This document shows positions 1 to 6,157 of a stretch of 8,351 nucleotides of DNA, piece after piece. Each line of letters starts with the position of its first letter. Within the stretch, counting starts at the first letter, position 1. Under the pieces are notes generated by a model. That model did not search any database and was not told the origin of the DNA. It worked only from the letters and a program-made list of their open reading frames with translations. The position numbers and the translations under genes were made by a program. Source of the stretch: Pseudomonadota bacterium (GTDB lineage Bacteria; Desulfobacterota; Desulfobulbia; Desulfobulbales; DAOVYS01); contig DAOVYS010000107.1 in assembly GCA_030635485.1 (NCBI GenBank), forward strand, positions 1 to 8,351. The letters run 5' to 3'.

Positions 1-1
1 A

Positions 2-496
2 ACCGGCCTTGGCAGCTGCAGTGATTTCCGGATTTCCATTTTCCAGCTTATGGGAGACAGGATTGAATACTGCAGGACCATGAGAGCAGACGAGATCCTG
101 GAAATTCCGGATATCAGGGAGAGGATAACAAGGTATTATGAACAGGAGGAAGACTACGAGAAAATGATCAGGGCAAACAGCACGGTTGACGCAAACGTGC
201 TGTTTATTGACCTGCGTGACGTAGACCGGATACTATCCGGAAACCGTTTCAAAGAATACGTTCTCTTTCCTGATCAGAATATTTCCGTAAGAATCCTCTG
301 GGGATTTAAAAAACAAAACATAGTCATTACATGTGGACACAGTATAATCAACCGCACCTCAAACATCGACGTTGCCAAGCTGATGATGAAACACGGCGGC
401 GGCGGTCACAGGGCGGTTGGAACCTGCCAGATCCCGGTTGAAGGCTGGGAAGAGGTCAGGGATGATATTTTAGAACAGATGAAGACCGATGGTTGA
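2..496 (+). CDS. DHH/DHHA1-family phosphoesterase (exopolyphosphatase/NrnA-like), C-terminal part
   Basis: The reading frame is open from the left edge to a TGA at 494-496, so the start lies outside the window; the Met at position 50 is internal, because coding-like sequence (TGLGSCSDFRISIFQL) precedes it in frame. The visible 164 residues hold the DHHA1 substrate-binding domain. Its signature is the C-terminal run KHGGGGHRAVGTCQIP, preceded by SNIDVAKLMM, typical of the family in which the glycine-rich GGGH loop contacts phosphate or nucleotide ends. The N-terminal DHH metal-binding domain is not visible. Relatives act on short oligoribonucleotides, pAp or related phosphoesters in the cytoplasm; many are annotated as exopolyphosphatase on weak grounds. 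The exact substrate cannot be told here. The gene converges on the birA-like gene with only 12 bases between the two stop codons, and I see no strong terminator there. Confidence 0.8.
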   Translation, partial: TGLGSCSDFRISIFQLMGDRIEYCRTMRADEILEIPDIRERITRYYEQEEDYEKMIRANSTVDANVLFIDLRDVDRILSGNRFKEYVLFPDQNISVRILWGFKKQNIVITCGHSIINRTSNIDVAKLMMKHGGGGHRAVGTCQIPVEGWEEVRDDILEQMKTDG

Positions 497-508
497 GTAT
501 TTTTGTAA

Positions 509-1444
509 CTACTCCAGATAAACAATCTCACCTGATTTTTCCACTACAGTCCTTCCATTATCCACTCGCCTGAGTATCAGGCCGCCCCCCGCATCCAGAC
601 CTTCCACATTAGCCTCGTATGACGGGCCTTTTTCAAGGTTATAGGCAAAGCGGACCCTTCTGCCGATCGTATTGTTTAAGAAACGCCACTGTTTTAAGAG
701 CAGATGCTCCTTTCTATTTTCCTGATCATAAGGTGTTATGTATTCTAGGGCTAATCTGTCTTCATAGTGCAGAATTCCCATATTCCAGGAAAGTTTCGCA
801 AACAGGCGCGCGGCAACCATGTTAATATCCAGCTCTTTTTTCATGATGCCTTTCATGGAAATAGACAGGGGAGCCAGTGCGGCCGGGAATAAATCATTAT
901 TCACATTGATTCCGATGCCGACAAGGATATACTCCTCACCAAACCTGGGGCCTGTCATGGTCTCGGTCAGTATTCCGGCAATTTTTTTACCGTCCGCAAG
1001 AATATCATTGACCCATTTGACATGGGCATGAATCCCATATTCACGAATTGTTTCGCAGCATGCGACCCCAGCTGCCAGGGGAATAATCCCTCTGTTTTGC
1101 GGAAGAAGCGTATTGACAAGCGCCAAGGTCATCCACACCCCTCCCCTGGGAGCATGCCAGTAACGCCCGAACCGGCCCGTGCTTCCGGTCAGTTCGTCCG
1201 CCATTATGACCATGCCGCACGGAAACGAAACTCCCTTTTCCTCATACTCCCGAATCAGTGTACGGGCGTGGTCCATGCACCTGCCAAGCTTTTCAAACTT
1301 ATGAATCGTAGTGGCTACCGTGGCGCCGTACCTGAATATCTCATGTACGGTCTTTGGCGAAATATGGCGATTTCGTGCCGGAATCTCCTCATCATGGACA
1401 AGTTCACGGACAAACCTGGGGGAAAGCTCTGAAATTACTGCCAT
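509..1444 (-). CDS. birA: Biotin--protein ligase without DNA-binding domain (BirA-like)
   Basis: This 311-residue protein should join biotin to a carrier lysine through biotinyl-AMP. Visible ligase motifs are GRFGRYWHAPRGG (90-102), KWVNDIL (143-149, usually KWPND), GKKIAGILTE (152-161) and GIGINVN (176-182). The last 50 residues, from GRRVRFAYN, resemble the small SH3-like C-terminal domain. No helix-turn-helix precedes the catalytic core; the first 45 residues are not recognised, so it is probably not a biotin repressor. Oddities: the usual STNxxA segment appears to read CMDHA (56-60), and the usual TxGRGRxGR loop reads TGSTGRFGR (86-94), keeping the arginine equivalent to E. coli R118 but losing the first GR. 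The ATG at 1442-1444 lies within the end of the carrier gene, overlapping it by 10 bases, with no clear Shine-Dalgarno, so translation is probably coupled. It is the last gene of the carboxylase operon, which suggests it serves that carrier. Confidence 0.9.
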   Translation of the reverse strand: MAVISELSPRFVRELVHDEEIPARNRHISPKTVHEIFRYGATVATTIHKFEKLGRCMDHARTLIREYEEKGVSFPCGMVIMADELTGSTGRFGRYWHAPRGGVWMTLALVNTLLPQNRGIIPLAAGVACCETIREYGIHAHVKWVNDILADGKKIAGILTETMTGPRFGEEYILVGIGINVNNDLFPAALAPLSISMKGIMKKELDINMVAARLFAKLSWNMGILHYEDRLALEYITPYDQENRKEHLLLKQWRFLNNTIGRRVRFAYNLEKGPSYEANVEGLDAGGGLILRRVDNGRTVVEKSGEIVYLE

Positions 1445-2082
1445 TCAGCTTTAACGCGGTTTATGATCTTTTTTATCAGGGGAAGTTTTTCCTGGGAGCA
1501 GATGCCGATAAGCGGTTCATCCTGATCCACGGTAACGCCCGGCTGAAAATAGACGGAGTGAATGATTCCAGGCTCTCCCGAATAACAGACCGGAATATCT
1601 CTTTTCATAAGTGACATGGTGAAGATCTCGTCTCCGGGATTTATGGATACGGACCTGATTCCTGATTTTTCAATCCTGGACTGTATATCAAGAGAAAAAA
1701 AGTATTTCGCCCGTTCGGGCGCTCGAAACGGATAAAGCACCTTTCTGAGAATAGTCTCAATTATTTCCCGTTTCTTTAAGGGATGCTTAATCGTAAGGAT
1801 CTTTTCACCAGCCTCGACAAAACGTCCATCAAGATCGTCTCTTATAAAAGAGATCTCCCCATTGGTCGAGGAGTATATAGGCTTGGGATTTCTCTCCCGG
1901 GTCAGCACATAGAGAAGCGTTCCGGGCACATGTTGCCATTCGCCGTTTGGAGCCTCAACCGGATCATCCTTACAAACCCTGAATCTGACCTGGCCGGTAT
2001 GCGGCGTAAGAATGTCCACATAATCAAAAGGATCGGAACGGTACTGATTTATTATTTCGTTATAATCGATTTCCTGGGTCAT
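1435..2082 (-). CDS. Biotin carboxyl carrier-like protein with atypical SLMKR site
   Basis: I read this 215-residue protein as the biotin carrier of the operon, shuttling carboxybiotin between the carboxylase and the transferase. Residues 148-195 align well with the C-terminal part of E. coli AccB: NPGDEIFTMSLMKRD matches NVGDTLCIVEAMKMM, and VTVDQDEPLIGI matches PVEFDEPLVVI. The predicted biotinyl lysine is K160, in SLMKR rather than EAMKM. Residues 67-98 (IYSSTNGEISFI, then VEAGEKILTI) resemble the N-terminal half of a biotinyl/lipoyl barrel, so the barrel may be split by a helical insert at about 99-147, or there may be two half-domains. The N-terminal 60 residues are not recognised, and there is no signal peptide or membrane segment. 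The start has almost no Shine-Dalgarno and lies 19 bases after a strong hairpin. A non-biotinylated scaffold is the alternative. The downstream ligase gene overlaps this one by 10 bases. Confidence 0.75.
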   Translation of the reverse strand: MTQEIDYNEIINQYRSDPFDYVDILTPHTGQVRFRVCKDDPVEAPNGEWQHVPGTLLYVLTRERNPKPIYSSTNGEISFIRDDLDGRFVEAGEKILTIKHPLKKREIIETILRKVLYPFRAPERAKYFFSLDIQSRIEKSGIRSVSINPGDEIFTMSLMKRDIPVCYSGEPGIIHSVYFQPGVTVDQDEPLIGICSQEKLPLIKKIINRVKAEWQ

Positions 2083-2101
2083 TTTATATTGTTATTGTCT
2101 C

Positions 2102-2136
2102 GGTCCAATCAGTGGGAACAGCCCACTGATTGGACC
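2102..2136 (-). repeat. Perfect 15-bp inverted repeat (intercistronic hairpin)
   Basis: The arms GGTCCAATCAGTGGG (2102-2116) and CCCACTGATTGGACC (2122-2136) are exact reverse complements around a 5-base loop. The hairpin lies in the 94-base gap between the carboxyltransferase stop and the carrier start, ending 19 bases before the carrier ATG. No T-run follows on either strand, so it is not a standard intrinsic terminator. It may protect the upstream mRNA from 3' decay, set the expression ratio of the downstream genes, or be a copy of a dispersed palindromic repeat. A second, weak 6-bp pairing (2153-2158 with 2171-2176) lies between it and the upstream stop codon. Confidence 0.8.
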
Positions 2137-2176
2137 ATTATTTCACGCGCCTGCGCCGCCATCACGGATACGGCGC

Positions 2177-4438
2177 CTATCTTCGCTTGTAATACAGCTT
2201 CCGCCCTCCCATTGTAAGCAGAGCTCTGTAAAGATTACCGCGGAACTCGCGCCGATCCCAGATACCTTGAATATGGCCGCGCTTTAACGCGTTTCTGGCA
2301 CTGTGATAATCCGGGGGAATATCTTGGCCCGTGGTCTCCCTGATCACTCTATACCCGGCAAAACCTATCCTGCTTGAACGAATGGCGAACTGGTAAGGCG
2401 AACAGCCCAGGAAACTCGCCACGGGACCGGCATAGGAATTGTTGTCGTATACAACAATGTATAGCCCTCCGGAATCAATATATTCCCGAACAGAGAGAGT
2501 GCATTTGGGCATCTGTACCACCCCGAGCGTTCCCTCCTGAATACGGATGCCGGCTGTCGTATGTACGTAGAAGAGCAGAGGTTTTCTCTGGAGCTTCGCA
2601 ACTTCACAGGCCAGAGCAAACTTCTCCCCTTCGGCCGCACCCACCGTGCCGTTCCGAAAATCACTGTAGAGCATGGCTACAACGAGATTTACGCCCCTCA
2701 ACCTGGCGAAAAAGGTGATAATCGCGCTCTTTCTGCCGGTCTTGTCCGCCGCCTTCTTAAGACGGCTGCTAAGACCCTGATAAGAAAGAGGATTCTGCGA
2801 CGAAATATCAGAATTGAATTCTCGTATAGAATCGCGGTCAAATAAATGTTTCAGGTACCATTCATATTCCAGGGGAAAATGGTGGCCGCAGTTTTCACAT
2901 ACCCCGCAGAATTCACCGTACAGGTCCGGCACCCAGAGGTCTCTACAACCGTTTTTAGCCGCATTCGGGCAGGTTATTGTCTTGTCTTCATTGGCCAGAG
3001 GGCTGGTATAAGTATCCCCATATACAAGCTCTCCGCCGATAACAGACGTTTCCTCCGCGGTTACGAGTTTTACACTTTTCTCTTTCGGCTTTCGGCCAAT
3101 AAAATCGTAAGCCGACTTGAACGGGGATGTGAGCCGATTCCACAACATGGACCCTTCCCCTGAAACATCCTTGACTACCATTTCAACCTGTTTCTGCCCT
3201 TTGATCAGGTTGAAATGAAACCCATAAACAACCCTGGCCATCCGATTTATTGTCTTTTGGCAGAAGGCAGCCATAGGAGATGGTTTTCCGCCATAAACCT
3301 CTGATGCCAGGTCCCGGTATTTTTTGGCGCGCAGTGCCAGAAGACGTCTCACCTCATCTTGGTTTAAATCCCAGGAGATATCCACATGATGCTGTTCTCT
3401 GTCAACGCCTTCAGCCTTGTTGACTCTAACCGCATAGGCCCTGAAGGCCCGGAGGCTCTTTGTCCTTAAAACGGCTTCATCAGTTGCCCGGATAACCTCG
3501 AACTTAAGCCTTCTGAAGAAACTGAAATCATCCCTTCTGGCACCGAGTTGCGGTTCCTCTATAATCCGGTCGATTGTGCCCAGTTGCAGATTATCCGAGG
3601 CCGTAATGCGCAGTCGTTCGGCGCAAGCCACAACCAGTTTTTTCGGCACCTTTTCATTCTCCCTGATCTTACCCTCAATCGCGGCGGCGCCTTCCGGAGA
3701 GATTACGGAATAGTATCCATGGGAAAACATGAGCCTGAGATCAGTAAGGCCAATGGCCTCGGCTCCTCCGGAACCGCCTTCCGAGATTACGGAGATCGTC
3801 GGAACCCTGAGTTTTGACAGAACGTAGAGGTTTCTTGCGATCTGCTGGGCCGCTCCCGGATACTCCTCAACCGGAAACGAACCTGGAGTAAAGATATAGA
3901 AATGGATTGGAATCCCTTCTGTCTGCGCAACCAGCATGAACCTTAAGGCCTTTTCATTGCCCCACGGTTTTACGGAACCGCCGTTCCGGTATTCTTCTCC
4001 ATGCCCCTTTTCCTGGCCAATCACCATTACCTGTTGGGTAAAGGTCTTGTTCTTGACCCTTCTTAAAATATTTGCCTTGGCCGCAACCATTGAGGGATCG
4101 ATGTTGGCCTCGTCCTCACCGCCAAGTTCCGTGTAATCTTCATAAACGTTTTCAAGAATGTCTTTAAGGCTGAACCGCAAAGGACTACGAACGATGCGCA
4201 CCTTTTCCATGGGAGTCAGGTTTTCCTCGCACCGTTTTTCAAGAAAAGAAAGCGACTCTTCAAGATCCAGGATTCCTCTACCCATCTCATCCTCGGAAAA
4301 GTCGTAAAAAGAGGTTGAAAAATGGTTATATTTTTCCTCAAGGCCGGACAGATGTCCCCAGTCATTACCTTCCTTGATCTGCACAAGGTATTTTATCCGA
4401 TCTTCAATCTTGAGAAGCCGTTTTCTTAAATCTTCCAT
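2177..4438 (-). CDS. accAD: Fused acyl-CoA carboxylase carboxyltransferase, alpha (AccA) then beta (AccD)
   Basis: This 753-residue protein should move the carboxyl group from carboxybiotin to an acyl-CoA. Residues 1-320 follow AccA: a helical start, LTPMEKVRIVRSPLR (75-89), VMVIGQEKG (137-145), FTPGSFP (183-189), EGGSGGAEAIG (220-230) and YYSVISPEGAAAI (242-254). Residues 320-485 are an unrecognised linker. Residues 490-745 follow AccD: a cysteine cluster (C490, C498, C511, C514, C517, ending CENCGHH), then HTTAGIRIQEG (626-636), YAGPVASF (669-676) and IGFAGYRVI (691-699). The alpha-beta order is the reverse of the AccD-like then AccA-like order in eukaryotic and propionyl-type enzymes. Two AccD oxyanion motifs carry AG where E. 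coli has GG. The start has a good Shine-Dalgarno (GAGGTGAG, about 11 bases away) that overlaps the accC stop. Carboxyltransferase assignment is secure; the acyl-CoA substrate is not. Confidence 0.92.
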   Translation of the reverse strand: MEDLRKRLLKIEDRIKYLVQIKEGNDWGHLSGLEEKYNHFSTSFYDFSEDEMGRGILDLEESLSFLEKRCEENLTPMEKVRIVRSPLRFSLKDILENVYEDYTELGGEDEANIDPSMVAAKANILRRVKNKTFTQQVMVIGQEKGHGEEYRNGGSVKPWGNEKALRFMLVAQTEGIPIHFYIFTPGSFPVEEYPGAAQQIARNLYVLSKLRVPTISVISEGGSGGAEAIGLTDLRLMFSHGYYSVISPEGAAAIEGKIRENEKVPKKLVVACAERLRITASDNLQLGTIDRIIEEPQLGARRDDFSFFRRLKFEVIRATDEAVLRTKSLRAFRAYAVRVNKAEGVDREQHHVDISWDLNQDEVRRLLALRAKKYRDLASEVYGGKPSPMAAFCQKTINRMARVVYGFHFNLIKGQKQVEMVVKDVSGEGSMLWNRLTSPFKSAYDFIGRKPKEKSVKLVTAEETSVIGGELVYGDTYTSPLANEDKTITCPNAAKNGCRDLWVPDLYGEFCGVCENCGHHFPLEYEWYLKHLFDRDSIREFNSDISSQNPLSYQGLSSRLKKAADKTGRKSAIITFFARLRGVNLVVAMLYSDFRNGTVGAAEGEKFALACEVAKLQRKPLLFYVHTTAGIRIQEGTLGVVQMPKCTLSVREYIDSGGLYIVVYDNNSYAGPVASFLGCSPYQFAIRSSRIGFAGYRVIRETTGQDIPPDYHSARNALKRGHIQGIWDRREFRGNLYRALLTMGGRKLYYKRR

Positions 4439-4449
4439 CTGTTCCGGTT

Positions 4450-4467
4450 CTCACCTCAAAAGGTGAG
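4450..4467 (-). promoter_or_regulatory. Hairpin that can hide the Shine-Dalgarno of the carboxyltransferase gene
   Basis: On the minus strand the final codons of accC give CTCACCT and the ribosome-binding site gives AGGTGAG; these pair perfectly over 7 bp around a TTTG loop. The accC stop TGA (4456-4458) overlaps the Shine-Dalgarno GAGGTGAG. A ribosome finishing accC would open the stem and expose the site for the next gene, whose ATG is 17 bases downstream of the stop. This suggests translational coupling that keeps the two subunits balanced. The pairing is seen in the sequence; the function is inferred. Confidence 0.55.
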
Positions 4468-5865
4468 CAGTCGATCAATATTTTGATTCAGGTAGGGTAT
4501 GTTCGTGAGAATAGGGTCATTTGCAGCATTTTGACCTGTAATTACGATCTCATTCAAAAACCTGCGTCCCCGCGTTTTGGCCTCCTGCATGGAATCACCC
4601 CATACAACGGCAAGAGCCAGATTGGGATCATATTCACTTGGGATCACGTAAGACCGGTCCACCGGAACATGGGTGTAAACAGCGGCCCAATCATGCTCGG
4701 GGAACTGAAATTCGGAGATAGTGCCGATCCATGGAGAAAAACCGCGGTACGCGTCCTCGGCTATAATCCGGAACTCAATGCTTGCCCCCTTAAAGGTGAT
4801 ATCTTTCTGCTTGTATCCTATCTTATCCCCCAGAGCGAGGCGGATCTGTTCCTTAATAAGATTAGGGTGCTCTCCATTTAAATAGCTTATTCGAGCCGAG
4901 ACATCATTTTCGACCTGGATCCTGGTGTTTACTTCCAACAGGTACGGATCCCCGCTCCTGCTGACTATCCATTCCCATGTTCCCACATTGTCATACCTCA
5001 CGTGGGCTGCGAGCTTCAGGGAATAATCCACGATTTTTTCAAGCACCTGTGAGGAATTAAAGTCATAGGAAAAACAGTAATTGTCAAAGCCCGGCGCGGC
5101 TTCCAGCCGTTTTTGACGGCCCGTACTCTGGATGGTGCAGTTCCTGGTGCCAAAGTGAATCCGCTCCCCATGGCGACTGCAGACCAGCTGCACTTCCAGA
5201 TGATTATAGTCTCTAAGGCATTGTTCAATCAGGACGCCTTCATCACCGAACTGACGCTTTGCGTAATTCTTGACAGCTCTGTAAACCCGGCGGAACTGCT
5301 CGATCTCATGAACCTCCTCAATGCCCATTCCACCCCCGCCGGCCGCAGCCTTAATAAGAACCGAAGGCTTCACAACATTCTGATCAAGCTGAAGATCAAA
5401 CAGGACCGAGGCAGTCTCCTCCGCCTCAACTTCATTATAGATTGGACCGTCGGTTCCGGGAATAGTAGGTATGCCCAGCCGGTTGGCCACCTTTTTTGTG
5501 TTGATCTTATCGCCGAGATCCTTGATCACGTCCCATTTAGGGCCCACGAACTTCAAGGGTCTGTTCCGGATCGACGCCCGCCTGGCAAAACGAAAATCCT
5601 CTGAAAAAAAGCCGTAACCAGGATGGATTGCAGTGCAGTTGGTGTGATCCGCCACCGAGAGAATGTCGTTTGGATCACTGTAATTTGAGATGCGCCAGGC
5701 CCGTTTCCGGTTACTCTTGGTGTCGATGTTTCGCCGGACATGCTCTGAATTCTCGTCCTCGGGGGTATAGACCACAATATAGTCAAGCCCCAGGGCTTTG
5801 CACGCATCCATGATCCTGACAGCGATTTCGCCCCTGTTGGCTATAAGAATTCTTTCTCTAAACAT
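4456..5865 (-). CDS. accC: Biotin carboxylase subunit, divergent AccC-like ATP-grasp enzyme
   Basis: This 469-residue protein should carboxylate carrier-bound biotin using ATP and bicarbonate. Its length is near that of E. coli AccC (449). The N-terminal domain shows ILIANRGEIAVRI (6-18) and AIHPGYGFFSED (79-90). The ATP-grasp part shows GDK (118-120), IKAAAGGGGMGIEE (171-184), NHLEVQ (221-226), RQK (250-252), E298 and LLEVNTRIQVEN (309-320). The C-terminal domain contains EFRIIAEDA (364-372), with R366 matching the biotin-binding arginine. By eye, most catalytic residues are kept, but Q215 stands where E. coli has an ATP-contacting lysine, RQK replaces HQK with one residue inserted before it, and IQVEND replaces IQVEHP. 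The C-terminal end is shorter than in E. coli. It is the first gene of the operon; its ATG has only an A/T-rich leader and no clear Shine-Dalgarno. Pyruvate or propionyl-CoA carboxylase subunits are related, but the neighbours favour a four-part acyl-CoA carboxylase. Confidence 0.92.
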   Translation of the reverse strand: MFRERILIANRGEIAVRIMDACKALGLDYIVVYTPEDENSEHVRRNIDTKSNRKRAWRISNYSDPNDILSVADHTNCTAIHPGYGFFSEDFRFARRASIRNRPLKFVGPKWDVIKDLGDKINTKKVANRLGIPTIPGTDGPIYNEVEAEETASVLFDLQLDQNVVKPSVLIKAAAGGGGMGIEEVHEIEQFRRVYRAVKNYAKRQFGDEGVLIEQCLRDYNHLEVQLVCSRHGERIHFGTRNCTIQSTGRQKRLEAAPGFDNYCFSYDFNSSQVLEKIVDYSLKLAAHVRYDNVGTWEWIVSRSGDPYLLEVNTRIQVENDVSARISYLNGEHPNLIKEQIRLALGDKIGYKQKDITFKGASIEFRIIAEDAYRGFSPWIGTISEFQFPEHDWAAVYTHVPVDRSYVIPSEYDPNLALAVVWGDSMQEAKTRGRRFLNEIVITGQNAANDPILTNIPYLNQNIDRLLTF

Positions 5866-5903
5866 GATTATTTTAAAAAGAACACTGCTTAATTTTTATT
5901 GCA

Positions 5904-5935
5904 CAAAAAAAAATGGTCCGCAACCATGCGGAACC
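5904..5935 (-). terminator. Terminator-like hairpin in the accC leader (possible attenuator)
   Basis: On the minus strand TCCGCA (5932-5927) pairs with TGCGGA (5922-5917) around TGGT, and two more G-C pairs extend the stem past a bulged T. The stem is followed by A and nine T (5913-5905). This has the form of an intrinsic terminator, yet it lies downstream of the likely accC promoter and about 40 bases before the accC start, with no gene upstream on that strand. It is therefore best read as an attenuator. An alternative 5-bp pairing, ATGGT with ACCAT, would disrupt the terminator stem. The controlling signal is unknown. Confidence 0.6.
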
Positions 5936-5950
5936 CTGTATTTAACTATA

Positions 5951-5966
5951 TAACATCCTAACATCC
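5951..5966. repeat. Tandem direct repeat TAACATCC x2
   Basis: Two exact copies of TAACATCC lie end to end (5951-5958 and 5959-5966), followed by a partial third TAA. They fall within the predicted accC leader, about 27-42 bases after the likely transcription start. They could be a binding site for a regulator or part of the leader RNA fold, or chance in A/T-rich DNA. No dyad symmetry is present. Confidence 0.6.
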
Positions 5967-5999
5967 TAAGACTCTTATTTCCACCAAATTGAACCGGGA

Positions 6000-6028
6000 G
6001 TTATACCGATTTTGGCAAAGAACGTCAA
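6000..6028 (-). promoter_or_regulatory. Sigma-70-type promoter for the carboxylase operon
   Basis: On the minus strand TTGACG (6028-6023) and TATAAC (6005-6000) are separated by exactly 17 bases. Each hexamer matches the consensus at five of six positions. The start of transcription would be near 5993, giving a leader of about 128 bases before the accC ATG. This leader contains the TAACATCC repeat and the terminator-like hairpin. It is the best promoter I can find in the divergent intergenic region. Confidence 0.6.
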
Positions 6029-6035
6029 TTTTTTC

Positions 6036-6075
6036 TTGACAATACCCATATTTTCTCTTAGCCATGAGCTATATT
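6036..6075 (+). promoter_or_regulatory. Possible corC-lnt promoter region
   Basis: A perfect TTGACA -35 element lies at 6036-6041 in front of corC, but the sequence 17 bases on (TAGCCA) is a poor -10. A better -10-like TATATT at 6070-6075 is too far away to pair with it. Only the -35 is convincing. It stands back-to-back with the -35 of the opposite promoter, as GTCAA-N7-TTGAC, so the two divergent promoters may share an upstream regulatory zone. From 6076 to 6157 I see nothing definite, and corC has no clear Shine-Dalgarno. Confidence 0.3.
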
Positions 6076-6157
6076 AAAAAGCTGAAACACACGTCTTTCA
6101 GGCGCTTTTGTCAAGGCCTGTCCTGTTTTGAAATAAACGTAACTCCAATAAATTTTA

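Noticed and set aside
50..496. DHH-type gene starting at the ATG at position 50
   Set aside because: The frame is open to the left edge and coding-like, and family proteins need an N-terminal DHH domain, so the real start lies outside the window.
495..514. Weak stem GAGTA/TACTC with a T-run in the loop between the converging genes
   Set aside because: Only five A/T-rich base pairs, with the T-run inside the loop; not a convincing terminator for either gene.
619..1432. Plus-strand open frames opposite the birA-like gene, and other antisense frames across the carboxylase operon
   Set aside because: They lie opposite genes with clear family motifs, and their translations show no recognisable domains.
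1485..1786. KHPLKK (99-104) or CSQEK (195-199) of the carrier protein as biotin sites
   Set aside because: In both, the lysine is one position off when aligned with EAMKM. The alignment around SLMKR, with NPGDEI before and DEPLIGI after, is clearly better.
5896..5964. 22-codon leader reading frame on the minus strand running through the hairpin and T-run
   Set aside because: AGG directly abuts the ATG and no well-spaced Shine-Dalgarno is clear; apart from three Phe from the T-run there is no control-codon bias. It could matter for attenuation but is not supported as a gene.
6092..6118. Second minus-strand promoter candidate, TTGACA-N17-TGTGTT
   Set aside because: The -35 is perfect but the -10 is poor, while TTGACG-N17-TATAAC lies nearer to accC and matches better overall.
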